Shown in pieces: positions 27,401 to 34,658 of a DNA stretch of 53,743 nt. Every line of letters starts with the position of its first letter. Positions within the stretch are counted from its first letter, which is position 1. Both the position numbers and the translations under genes were made by a program. Under the pieces are notes generated by a model. The model was not told where the DNA came from. It searched no databases and was given only the letters and a program-made list of their open reading frames with translations. Source of the stretch: Aquimarina muelleri DSM 19832 (GTDB lineage Bacteria > Bacteroidota > Bacteroidia > Flavobacteriales > Flavobacteriaceae); assembly GCF_000430665.1 (NCBI RefSeq), contig NZ_KE387191.1, positions 53,949 to 107,691 on the forward strand, read 5' to 3'.

Positions 27401-27727
27401 TTATTGTGAAACTGCTTTTAATCCAACAATTGAACCTATTAATGTAGTGATAAAAATTAATCTTAAAAGTGTTGCAGGTTCTTTAAATACAACGATTCCG
27501 ACTAAAACGGTTCCAACTGCTCCAATTCCTGTCCATATTGCATATGCAGTTCCAATGGGCAAGGTTTGAGTTACTTTGATTAAAAGACCCATACTAATAC
27601 CACAGGTAATCAGGAAACCCACATACCAAAAATACATTTCATTTCCTGTGGTTTCTTTTGCTTTTCCCAAACAAAATGCAAATACTACTTCAAACAACCC
27701 CGCAATAACTAAGATAACCCAATTCAT
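27401..27727 (-). CDS. SMR-family exporter, SugE/Gdx-like
   Basis: The 108-residue protein has four membrane helices. The essential Glu is at position 13 in AGLFEVVFAFCLGKA, and the signature TAYAIWTGIGAVGT follows. This pattern is closer to SugE/Gdx (guanidinium exporter) than to EmrE. No guanidine riboswitch is visible upstream. It lies 68 bases downstream of a Crp/Fnr-type regulator gene on the same strand, which probably controls it. The 275-base gap on its other side (27126-27400) holds no gene; it has only a CTACCT/AGGTAG hairpin at about 27279-27311. Confidence 0.9.
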   Translation of the reverse strand: MNWVILVIAGLFEVVFAFCLGKAKETTGNEMYFWYVGFLITCGISMGLLIKVTQTLPIGTAYAIWTGIGAVGTVLVGIVVFKEPATLLRLIFITTLIGSIVGLKAVSQ

Positions 27728-27795
27728 AATTTTTATTTTTTTGCAAAGGTGGGAAATGGGGTTGAAAGAAAATTTTACAAATGATAAAAAAGACT

Positions 27796-28359
27796 TTATT
27801 TTATTTCTGCTCTTATTCTGCTTAAACTTACTTGAGTTATACCTAAATAAGAGGCGATATGCCCTAATTGTACTCGTTGAATTAAATCAGAGTTATTTTT
27901 TAGAAGTTCTTTATAACGTTCTTTGGCTGTTCGGAATTGTCGAGAAATAAGTCGTTCTTCTGTTTTAATAAGTTCCTGCTCGGCAAATCTTCGTCCCCAA
28001 TTTGCTATGTTTATGTCTTTCTCAAAGAGTTTCTGTAGGTTTTGGATTTTAAGTTCGTATAGTTCGCAGTCCTCTAACAGTTTAATATCTTCATATCCTT
28101 TCTGATTTGCAACATAACTTTTCATTGAAATAACGGCATCTCCTTCTTTTCCAAACCAAAAAGTTATTTCATTGTCCGCAGAATTGGCATAAGCACGAAC
28201 AATTCCTTTTTTGATAAAATAAATACTTGTTTCAATTTTGTTGGCTCTCAACAAAAAGTATCCTTTAGGATAGCTGATTTCTGAGATACACTCTTTAATT
28301 GTCGATTTCGAAGTGTCAGGTAGAGGATATATGTTATTAAGAATTTGGTCTATTTTCAT
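27796..28359 (-). CDS. Crp/Fnr-family transcriptional regulator
   Basis: The 187-residue protein has an N-terminal cyclic-nucleotide-binding-like beta-barrel (about residues 20-115, with YFIKKGIVRAYAN and FWFGKEGDAVIS) and a C-terminal helix-turn-helix (LGHIASYLGITQVSLSRIRAEI). No Fnr-type iron-sulfur cysteines are seen. The residues that bind cAMP in Crp are not obvious, as is usual in Bacteroidota members. It is transcribed just ahead of the SMR exporter, so a local sensor-exporter pair is likely. The ligand is unknown. Confidence 0.88.
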   Translation of the reverse strand: MKIDQILNNIYPLPDTSKSTIKECISEISYPKGYFLLRANKIETSIYFIKKGIVRAYANSADNEITFWFGKEGDAVISMKSYVANQKGYEDIKLLEDCELYELKIQNLQKLFEKDINIANWGRRFAEQELIKTEERLISRQFRTAKERYKELLKNNSDLIQRVQLGHIASYLGITQVSLSRIRAEIK

Positions 28360-28677
28360 TTAGTATATATTGTTTTAGCATAGCACATAACGTCTCGGTT
28401 ATAATTATACCAGTTGTATTTTGAATTTGCTATTAAAAGAAAATAAGCTGTTTTATTACGGTAAATTTAAAGAAACTGTTCTTATAATTTGGAGGACTTC
28501 ATTTAAAGCTCAAACCTTTAAGTTAAGCACCAAAGCCCGTATTACTAACCATTGTGTGCCTTGAATGGTAAATATAGTTCAATTATTAAATGTTTCAATG
28601 AATGAGTTAAAGTCTCTTATATGTAGAGCCGTTTACGTAAACAAAGTAAGTGTTAAGGTGGTATGAGGTATACTTAC
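28360..28677. other. Non-coding region with mobile-element-like debris
   Basis: No credible gene is present. GCACATAACG (about 28384) and CATTGTGTGCC (about 28551-28561) form an imperfect long-range inverted pair like those flanking gene cassettes. Further right, AGAGCCGT and AAGGTGGTATGAGG (about 28625-28668) resemble the 3' part of a group II intron, but no reverse transcriptase is present. Both readings are tentative. Confidence 0.3.
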
Positions 28678-28735
28678 GGTAGCAAAATATATTTTTAGAA
28701 ACATACCTCGTGAGCTTGTTCTGATGTTGTTGGTT
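28678..28735 (+). repeat. Dispersed multi-hairpin repeat, copy 4 (3' half)
   Basis: AGCAAAATATATTTTTAGAA is followed by ACATACCTCGTGAGCTTGTTC, matching the second half of the copy at 21817-21914, with tail changes that break the last hairpin. Confidence 0.7.
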
Positions 28736-28784
28736 AGATTAAAGAAAGCCTTTACTTAAGGTTTTTATAGCTTAAAATATATGG

Positions 28785-28792
28785 TATATTTG
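28785..28792 (+). promoter_or_regulatory. Candidate -7 element of the rhomboid gene
   Basis: TATATTTG is a full match to TAnnTTTG. If used, transcription starts after the first in-frame ATG (28781), which supports the second ATG at 28811 as the true start. Confidence 0.45.
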
Positions 28793-28810
28793 AAAAAAAA
28801 ATATAAATAC

Positions 28811-29461
28811 ATGGGGGGATTAGATATTGTTGTTATTTTAATTATTGTTGCTAATGTAGCAATGTCATTAAAAGGTTTTAATGATTTTTCATTTTTTGAA
28901 AAATATAAATTTAATATAGGAGGAATACGAAGAGGGGAACAAGTAAGAATGCTAACTTCTGGATTTTTGCATGCAGATACAATGCATTTGTTTTTTAATA
29001 TGTTTACTCTTTATTTTTTTGCTCCTGTAGTTGTTAGTTTTTTAGGAAATATTAAATTTTTGATAATCTATTTTAGTAGTTTATTGGTAGGTAATTTGTT
29101 TTCTTTATTTTTTCATAAGGATGAATATCATTATAGTGCAGTTGGTGCTAGTGGTGCTGTTTCTGGGATAATATATGCAGGTATTTTGTTTAGACCAGAT
29201 ATGAGTTTATATTTAATGTTTATCCCTATTCCTATTCCTGCTTATATATTTGGTATTGGTTACTTATTATATTCTATTTTTGGAATGAAAAATAAAATTG
29301 GTAACATAGGCCATGATGCACATTTTGGTGGGGCAGTAGGTGGTTATGTGATAACTTTGATATTGGCACCTTGGTTATTTCAAGAAAATCTTTTTATGAT
29401 TGGTTTATTAGCTATTCCTATACTTATACTTTTTGTTTTGCAAAGGTTAGGAAAATTATAA
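28811..29461 (+). CDS. Rhomboid-family intramembrane serine protease
   Basis: The 216-residue membrane protein has about six helices and the rhomboid catalytic pair: Ser115 in GASGAVSG and His171 in GHDAHFGGAVGG (numbered from 28811). The HxxxN-like segment HADTMHLFFNMF, needed for the oxyanion region, is also present. It should cut membrane-anchored substrates inside the inner membrane; targets are unknown. An ATG ten codons upstream is possible, but a promoter-like TATATTTG overlaps that extension. A very long perfect palindrome starts at the stop codon. Confidence 0.88.
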   Translation: MGGLDIVVILIIVANVAMSLKGFNDFSFFEKYKFNIGGIRRGEQVRMLTSGFLHADTMHLFFNMFTLYFFAPVVVSFLGNIKFLIIYFSSLLVGNLFSLFFHKDEYHYSAVGASGAVSGIIYAGILFRPDMSLYLMFIPIPIPAYIFGIGYLLYSIFGMKNKIGNIGHDAHFGGAVGGYVITLILAPWLFQENLFMIGLLAIPILILFVLQRLGKL

Positions 29462-29510
29462 AGCACAAAAAAAAGGATCTTTAAAAAGATCCTTTTTTTT
29501 GTGCTTTATA
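29457..29510. terminator. Bidirectional terminator, 26-bp perfect palindrome
   Basis: Arms 29457-29482 and 29485-29510 are perfect reverse complements around a two-base centre. Each arm includes GGATC with a run of eight A or T, so both directions give a GC-containing stem followed by U. It separates the convergent rhomboid and TlpA-like genes and includes the rhomboid stop codon. Confidence 0.9.
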
Positions 29511-29518
29511 TACTGTCT

Positions 29519-30655
29519 TTATAAAGATTTTTGTTCTAATAGTTCTGCTATTTTCTGTTCCAGAGCAGGACCTCTAAGATTTTTTGCTATAATATTTCCT
29601 TTTTCATCCAGAATAAAAGTTGCAGGGATAGATCTTACTCCATAAGCTCTTGCTATTGGTTCTTGCCAAAACTGTAAGTTAGAAACATGGTTCCACTCCA
29701 GATTATCATCTGCTATAGCTTTTGTCCAAGCATCTTGTTTTTTGTCTAGAGATACTCCTATAATATTAAGTCCTTTTTTGTGGTACTTATTATATACTTT
29801 TACTACGTTTGGATTTTCTATTCTACATGGTTTGCACCAAGAGGCCCAAAAGTCAATAATAGTAACTTTACCCATACTTTCTTTTAAGGATAGTATTTTA
29901 CCGTTAGGAGTGGGAGCAGAAAAATCTTCGGCAGTAGAACCAATATCGATTCTTTTTTGCGAAGCCATAGTAATAGCACTATTAATAAGTTGTTCTAAGT
30001 TTTTACCCAATCGTGTAGTTTTAAGACTATCATTAAGGGTTCCAAATTTTGTTTTAGCTTCTTGAGGGGTTAGTTTTTTAAGATTTAATAAATCGGTTAG
30101 AGCCATAATAGATATTAAAGAACCTGAATTGTTCTCTGCCATATCTTTTCTAAATTGATCTTCTTTTTTAACCAATTCTTCTCTTTTAGAAGATATTTGT
30201 AATGCTTTTTCTGCTTCCCCTAATTTTGATGAAACATGATGTTGATTACTTAATTTTGTTTTTTCTTCGTTGTATTTATTTAGAGTATTTACGTAAGTAT
30301 GAAATAATTTATTTTCTGCACCTCCTGTAATAACAGAGGATCGCATACTATCTTTATAAATTGTCATTTTAATGGGGTTGTTCTCCGCTAAAAATAAAAC
30401 ATTTCCTCTAATGTCTTTAAACGTTAAATAATTAAAATCATTACTTTCTGGAGCAGGTAATGCTACTTCAAATTTTTCGTTTTGTATAGTAGTAGAATCA
30501 ATAATTATTGGTCTACTGGATTGGCTTATAGCGTTTATGTATACTACTGTTCCATCTTCAAAACCAGCTGCATCAGCAGTAATACTATATCCTTTTTGAT
30601 CTTTTTGACAAGCTACAAGTAGTAGAGTTGTGGCTAGCAATGCAATTCTTTTCAT
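29519..30655 (-). CDS. TlpA-like thiol-disulfide oxidoreductase lipoprotein
   Basis: The 378-residue protein has a lipoprotein signal (LLLVACQKD, Cys at 16), a beta-rich N-terminal domain of the DUF4369 type (about residues 20-115), a helical linker, and a C-terminal thioredoxin-like domain with the redox pair WCKPC at residues 273-277 and the cis-Pro loop SIPATF. This build is common in Bacteroidota. The enzyme likely reduces or oxidises thiols in envelope proteins. It stands alone, convergent with the rhomboid gene and divergent from the GAF gene. Confidence 0.9.
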   Translation of the reverse strand: MKRIALLATTLLLVACQKDQKGYSITADAAGFEDGTVVYINAISQSSRPIIIDSTTIQNEKFEVALPAPESNDFNYLTFKDIRGNVLFLAENNPIKMTIYKDSMRSSVITGGAENKLFHTYVNTLNKYNEEKTKLSNQHHVSSKLGEAEKALQISSKREELVKKEDQFRKDMAENNSGSLISIMALTDLLNLKKLTPQEAKTKFGTLNDSLKTTRLGKNLEQLINSAITMASQKRIDIGSTAEDFSAPTPNGKILSLKESMGKVTIIDFWASWCKPCRIENPNVVKVYNKYHKKGLNIIGVSLDKKQDAWTKAIADDNLEWNHVSNLQFWQEPIARAYGVRSIPATFILDEKGNIIAKNLRGPALEQKIAELLEQKSL

Positions 30656-31063
30656 CTGTATATTTTTTTAAATGTGACAAAACATTTTGCACATTACTCA
30701 CGTAAAAATAATTAAAAACCAAAGTTCGTGAATCTCTGATCTTATAAATTTGTAGAACAAAGATTAATCTTTTTTATTGTCATAGTATAGATTAACCTTT
30801 AGTATATTATTTTATACTCCCTTAATTTTTATTGGCTGTAAAAATAAAGAATACAATGCATAAACTCCAAAAATTAACATTGTAGATTAAAAGAATTGTT
30901 AATTAGATTTCAGGGGTTTTATAGAAATTATAACAAAACATTTTTTGTAAAAAAAAATAAAAATTAACATAACTAAGTTTTTACAATGATTTAATTAATT
31001 GTTAATATCTAGGCGTACGATTTTGTTTGCCTTATTTTTGTAAGCATTGATTAATGAACGGAT
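30656..31063. promoter_or_regulatory. Divergent intergenic region with one promoter element
   Basis: The 408 bases are very AT-rich and hold no gene. TATTTTTG (31033-31040) fits the -7 element for the GAF gene at 31064, but no TTG lies at the right distance (the nearest are at 31023-31025 and 30999-31001). No repeat or strong hairpin is seen. Confidence 0.4.
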
Positions 31064-33427
31064 ATGAAAGCTTTGGGGAAAGATTTTCCATTAGATATAA
31101 GAATTAGTTTTACAAAATTTTTTGAACAGTACAGAGAATTATTAGAAAACAATAATGAACTTGTTAGCGAGAGGGCTTCACGAATTTTAAAAATCGGAGA
31201 AGATTATCCTGAATTGGAAGAGGGGATATCGAAACCAAAGCGTGTGCAGGAGCTAATGCCACAAATTGATTTGGTACTAGAGGATGCGTTTGCGAATATA
31301 TTACAGCAAAATGAAATAAAGATCGCTACAATTCCTTTTCAGAATATTGTATTAAAATCTACGAAGCGGTATCAAAATATAATAAATGCAGCAGGAAAAG
31401 ATTTTGAGCCTCAGATTAAGAATATGAACGAGGATCATTATTATATTATGGGATGTAGTGTCATTTTAGGTAGTTATTATGACTATCAAATAGATTTTAG
31501 AAGGCCCTTCTTTTATGATATCCCTGATGAAAAAGGGATTATGCGCCATTATAGGATTATGTATAACGGAGATTTTATCGATATCATTAAGACAGATAAA
31601 GCAAAAGACATAACCGATGAAGATGTAGCAGAATTATTAGATAATTTTGATAATATAGAGATATGGAAAGAAAAGTTCCCACCAAATAGTTGGATTTTTA
31701 AAGGAATAGTCCTTGCTAACATGTTTGATGTAACTACAGATGTGTCTTTATCAGATTTTAAAACCAGTTTGCTTAAATATGATAAAACACAAGGAGATTT
31801 TGTAGGGAGTTTTCAAAAGATTTTCAGAGCTATTTTTAACCTTCATGAAATTAAAGTTGGCTTTTCTAATTATAATCCTGAAAACCAATCTTTTGAACGG
31901 GTTCCGTTTAAGAATGTCGATAGTTATATATTATGTGATGAGTATTCAAATAATTGTAAGTCCGCACTTTGTAGTGGAGCTTATCATCATTTGTTTGAAA
32001 AATCAACTTATTTTACAGTTTCAGATGTAAAAAGATACCAACAGTCTGCTCCAAACGAATTGATGTATACAAACTTGATTGCACAAGGCATTAATAGTTT
32101 AATTATAGCTCCAATAGTAAGTGAGGGTAAATTACTTGGGGTTTTAGAAATAGTATCTCCTAATGTTCATGAATTAAATAGTATTAATGCTAATAAGTTG
32201 CAGGATGTAATGCCGTATTTAGTAGATTCGGTTTTACGTTCCAAAGCAAAAGCAGAGAATGAGTTAGAACTAATTATACAACAAGAATGTACCTCTATAC
32301 ATCCAAGTGTTCATTGGAAATTTAAACAAGAAGCAAAACGTTTTATGCTAGCAATGGTAGAAGAAAACCCAGTTTCTTTTAGAGAAGTAGTTTTTGAAAA
32401 TGTATACCCTTTATATGGGCAAATTGATATAAAAGGCTCTTCAGAGGCTCGTAATGAAGCTATACAAAAAGATTTAGTATTACAGCTTAAAAGCATTTTA
32501 GTAATAATTGATAAAGTTATAGAATCAGATCCTTTGCCAATTTATGAGCAATTAAAATACACCACTAGCCTCTATATAAACTCTATCACCAAACAATTAG
32601 AAGTAGATAGTGAACAAAATATTTTAAACTTTATTAAAAAAGAAATTACACCACTATTTAAACATTTAGAACAAAAAAATGAAGAGTTAAAAGGTTCTAT
32701 AAATGTGTACGACACTATTTTAGATCCTCAAATAAATATGGTTTATAAGTATCGTAAGGCGTATGATGAGTCAGTTATGCAAATTAATAAAAAAATGGCT
32801 TCGTTATTAGATAAAATGCAGGGTGAAGCACAGGGTATGTACCCTCATTATTTTGAGCGTTTCAAATCTGATGGAGTAGAACATAATATGTATATAGGAG
32901 AATCCATAACGAAACAAGAAAGTTTTAATAAAGTATACCTTTATAACCTTAGATTGTGGCAATTGCAAGTAATGTGTGAAATGGAAAATGCATATTATCA
33001 AATGAAAAACGATTTGCCAATAGCATTGGATGTGGCATCTATGGTTTTAGTATTTAATTCATCTTTATCCGTTAGGTTTAGAATGGATGAAAAAAGATTT
33101 GATGTAGATGGTACATATAACGCAAGATATGAGGTAGTAAAAAAACGAGTAGATAAATCTAATATAAAAGGGACTAATAAACGTGTTACAGAAAAAGGAA
33201 AATTGGTAATTATATATTCTCAACGCTCAGATGAGAAGGAATATATTAAATATATTAATTTTTTACAATCCAAAAACTATCTGGAAGAAAATATAGAGGT
33301 TGTAGATCTAGATAATCTTCAAGGAGTTACAGGTTTAAAGGCTTTAAGAGTTAATATTTTGTATAATAAAAATAGACATGATAAAGAATATTATACATAT
33401 CAGGATTTAATGAACGAACTTAATTAA
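31064..33427 (+). CDS. Large GAF-domain protein
   Basis: The 787-residue cytosolic protein has one recognisable domain, a GAF-like sensor at about residues 246-390 (SFQKIFRAIFNLHEIKVGFS to SLIIAPIVSEGKLLGVLEIV). The flanking parts are mostly helical. There is no histidine kinase, cyclase, GGDEF or HTH output. A cluster of three Cys (LCDEYSNNCKSALC, about residues 290-303) lies inside the GAF domain and could bind a metal or sense redox state. The C-terminal part near residue 740 (KLVIIYSQRSDEKEYIKYI) looks like an alpha/beta unit. It converges on the HD-PycTM gene with only four bases between stop codons. Function is not known. Confidence 0.78.
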   Translation: MKALGKDFPLDIRISFTKFFEQYRELLENNNELVSERASRILKIGEDYPELEEGISKPKRVQELMPQIDLVLEDAFANILQQNEIKIATIPFQNIVLKSTKRYQNIINAAGKDFEPQIKNMNEDHYYIMGCSVILGSYYDYQIDFRRPFFYDIPDEKGIMRHYRIMYNGDFIDIIKTDKAKDITDEDVAELLDNFDNIEIWKEKFPPNSWIFKGIVLANMFDVTTDVSLSDFKTSLLKYDKTQGDFVGSFQKIFRAIFNLHEIKVGFSNYNPENQSFERVPFKNVDSYILCDEYSNNCKSALCSGAYHHLFEKSTYFTVSDVKRYQQSAPNELMYTNLIAQGINSLIIAPIVSEGKLLGVLEIVSPNVHELNSINANKLQDVMPYLVDSVLRSKAKAENELELIIQQECTSIHPSVHWKFKQEAKRFMLAMVEENPVSFREVVFENVYPLYGQIDIKGSSEARNEAIQKDLVLQLKSILVIIDKVIESDPLPIYEQLKYTTSLYINSITKQLEVDSEQNILNFIKKEITPLFKHLEQKNEELKGSINVYDTILDPQINMVYKYRKAYDESVMQINKKMASLLDKMQGEAQGMYPHYFERFKSDGVEHNMYIGESITKQESFNKVYLYNLRLWQLQVMCEMENAYYQMKNDLPIALDVASMVLVFNSSLSVRFRMDEKRFDVDGTYNARYEVVKKRVDKSNIKGTNKRVTEKGKLVIIYSQRSDEKEYIKYINFLQSKNYLEENIEVVDLDNLQGVTGLKALRVNILYNKNRHDKEYYTYQDLMNELN

Positions 33428-33431
33428 GTAA

Positions 33432-34604
33432 CTATTGTAAATTATTAAAAGCAATGATAAAGGATATAACAGAAGTTATAATCCCTATCATAAAAACGGT
33501 ATATGTAATTCTTAATATTTTATATTTTCGATGTAAGACTTTTCCTAGAAAGTATAAATCTTTAATCATCATATCATAAATATACTCTTTGTCATCCATG
33601 AGTTCTACCATGGCAGATTTATAGTCTTCTAATGGCATTTTATGAAAATTACCAAAGAATAATAAATTCACTTTTTTTTCTTCAATTTCTTTACGAGTAA
33701 ATTCGCCACTAGTTACGTTTGGACGTGTTGCTAGTACAGATAGTATTATAGATGCAATACAAAATAAAATAAATATAAAAGTAGGGTAGATCAAATATTG
33801 ATTAGAAGGGTTATCTAGTTTAGGAATTAGATTAGATAAAGCAAGAGATATAATAATTGCATTTACAGAAAGAAGAATATTAGCTTTTGTGTCTGCAATA
33901 TCACTTAACTTTAAATGGTTTCTTAAAGTAACTCTAAACAAAGTTTGTATTCCCTTTTCAGGGCTTTCTTCTTTTATTAATTTTCTTTTTTCGTTCTTCT
34001 TTTTTTTCTTTGATGCTTCTAATTCAACTAACATTTTAGAAAGATTTATATCTTTTTTTGGCTTCCAGTTATCAATAGCATATTCTGTATAATATCGATG
34101 TTTATTTTTAAATAGATCGATATTGGATTTAAGCCAGTCCGAAGTATTTATATCCTCAATATTATTAAGTTTAAACTCACATCTTAACAATTCGCTGGTT
34201 TCTCCATAATAATCTTTCGCAAAATGTGAAGCATCTGCATCTCTAATAATTTCTTCTAAAAAATTAGTGGGTTCATGCTCCATTTTGGTAGCCATGATTT
34301 GTTCTGAAACCTTATTAATGATACCTTGCGAAACATTTTGATTTGATAAGAAATCTTTAGCTATTTCTACACTATGTTCTTCATGGTTTTTTGAACTGAT
34401 AGAATACCCTGTATCGTGTAGTAAAGCAGTTAGAAGTAAAGCTTCTTTATCTTCATCTGGTAAATTAGTACTGTCAATAATTTCTTTAGTACTTTTATAG
34501 ACTCTTTTTGTATGACTATAGTTATGATAGATACAGGAGTTTGGAAGTTTTTTTTCAAAAAGTTCTAAAACAAAATTGTCAGTTTTTTCTAATAAAGAAG
34601 ACAT
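33432..34604 (-). CDS. HD phosphohydrolase fused to PycTM effector domain
   Basis: The 390-residue protein has two parts. The N-terminal HD domain shows His27/His31 in HNYSHTKRV, the HD pair His63-Asp64 in ALLHDTGY, and later His and Asp residues, including RDADASHF near 121-128; it should hydrolyse a phosphate ester, perhaps a nucleotide. After a Lys-rich linker, the C-terminal part (about 220-390) matches the membrane domain of Pycsar effectors: DTKANILLSVNAIIISLALS and two more hydrophobic helices. The start at 34604 (MSSLLEKTD) is preferred over an extension of 17 codons that would reach the start of the divergent gene. No cyclase gene lies nearby. Confidence 0.82.
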   Translation of the reverse strand: MSSLLEKTDNFVLELFEKKLPNSCIYHNYSHTKRVYKSTKEIIDSTNLPDEDKEALLLTALLHDTGYSISSKNHEEHSVEIAKDFLSNQNVSQGIINKVSEQIMATKMEHEPTNFLEEIIRDADASHFAKDYYGETSELLRCEFKLNNIEDINTSDWLKSNIDLFKNKHRYYTEYAIDNWKPKKDINLSKMLVELEASKKKKKNEKRKLIKEESPEKGIQTLFRVTLRNHLKLSDIADTKANILLSVNAIIISLALSNLIPKLDNPSNQYLIYPTFIFILFCIASIILSVLATRPNVTSGEFTRKEIEEKKVNLLFFGNFHKMPLEDYKSAMVELMDDKEYIYDMMIKDLYFLGKVLHRKYKILRITYTVFMIGIITSVISFIIAFNNLQ

Positions 34605-34658
34605 AATTATTAATTTTTGATAACTAAGATAATTTAAAAAGAGATCATACTTCAAACA

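Noticed and set aside
33432..34604. Complete Pycsar defence operon.
   Set aside because: No cyclase gene is within reach, and the neighbours are not known defence genes; only the effector-like domain is seen.
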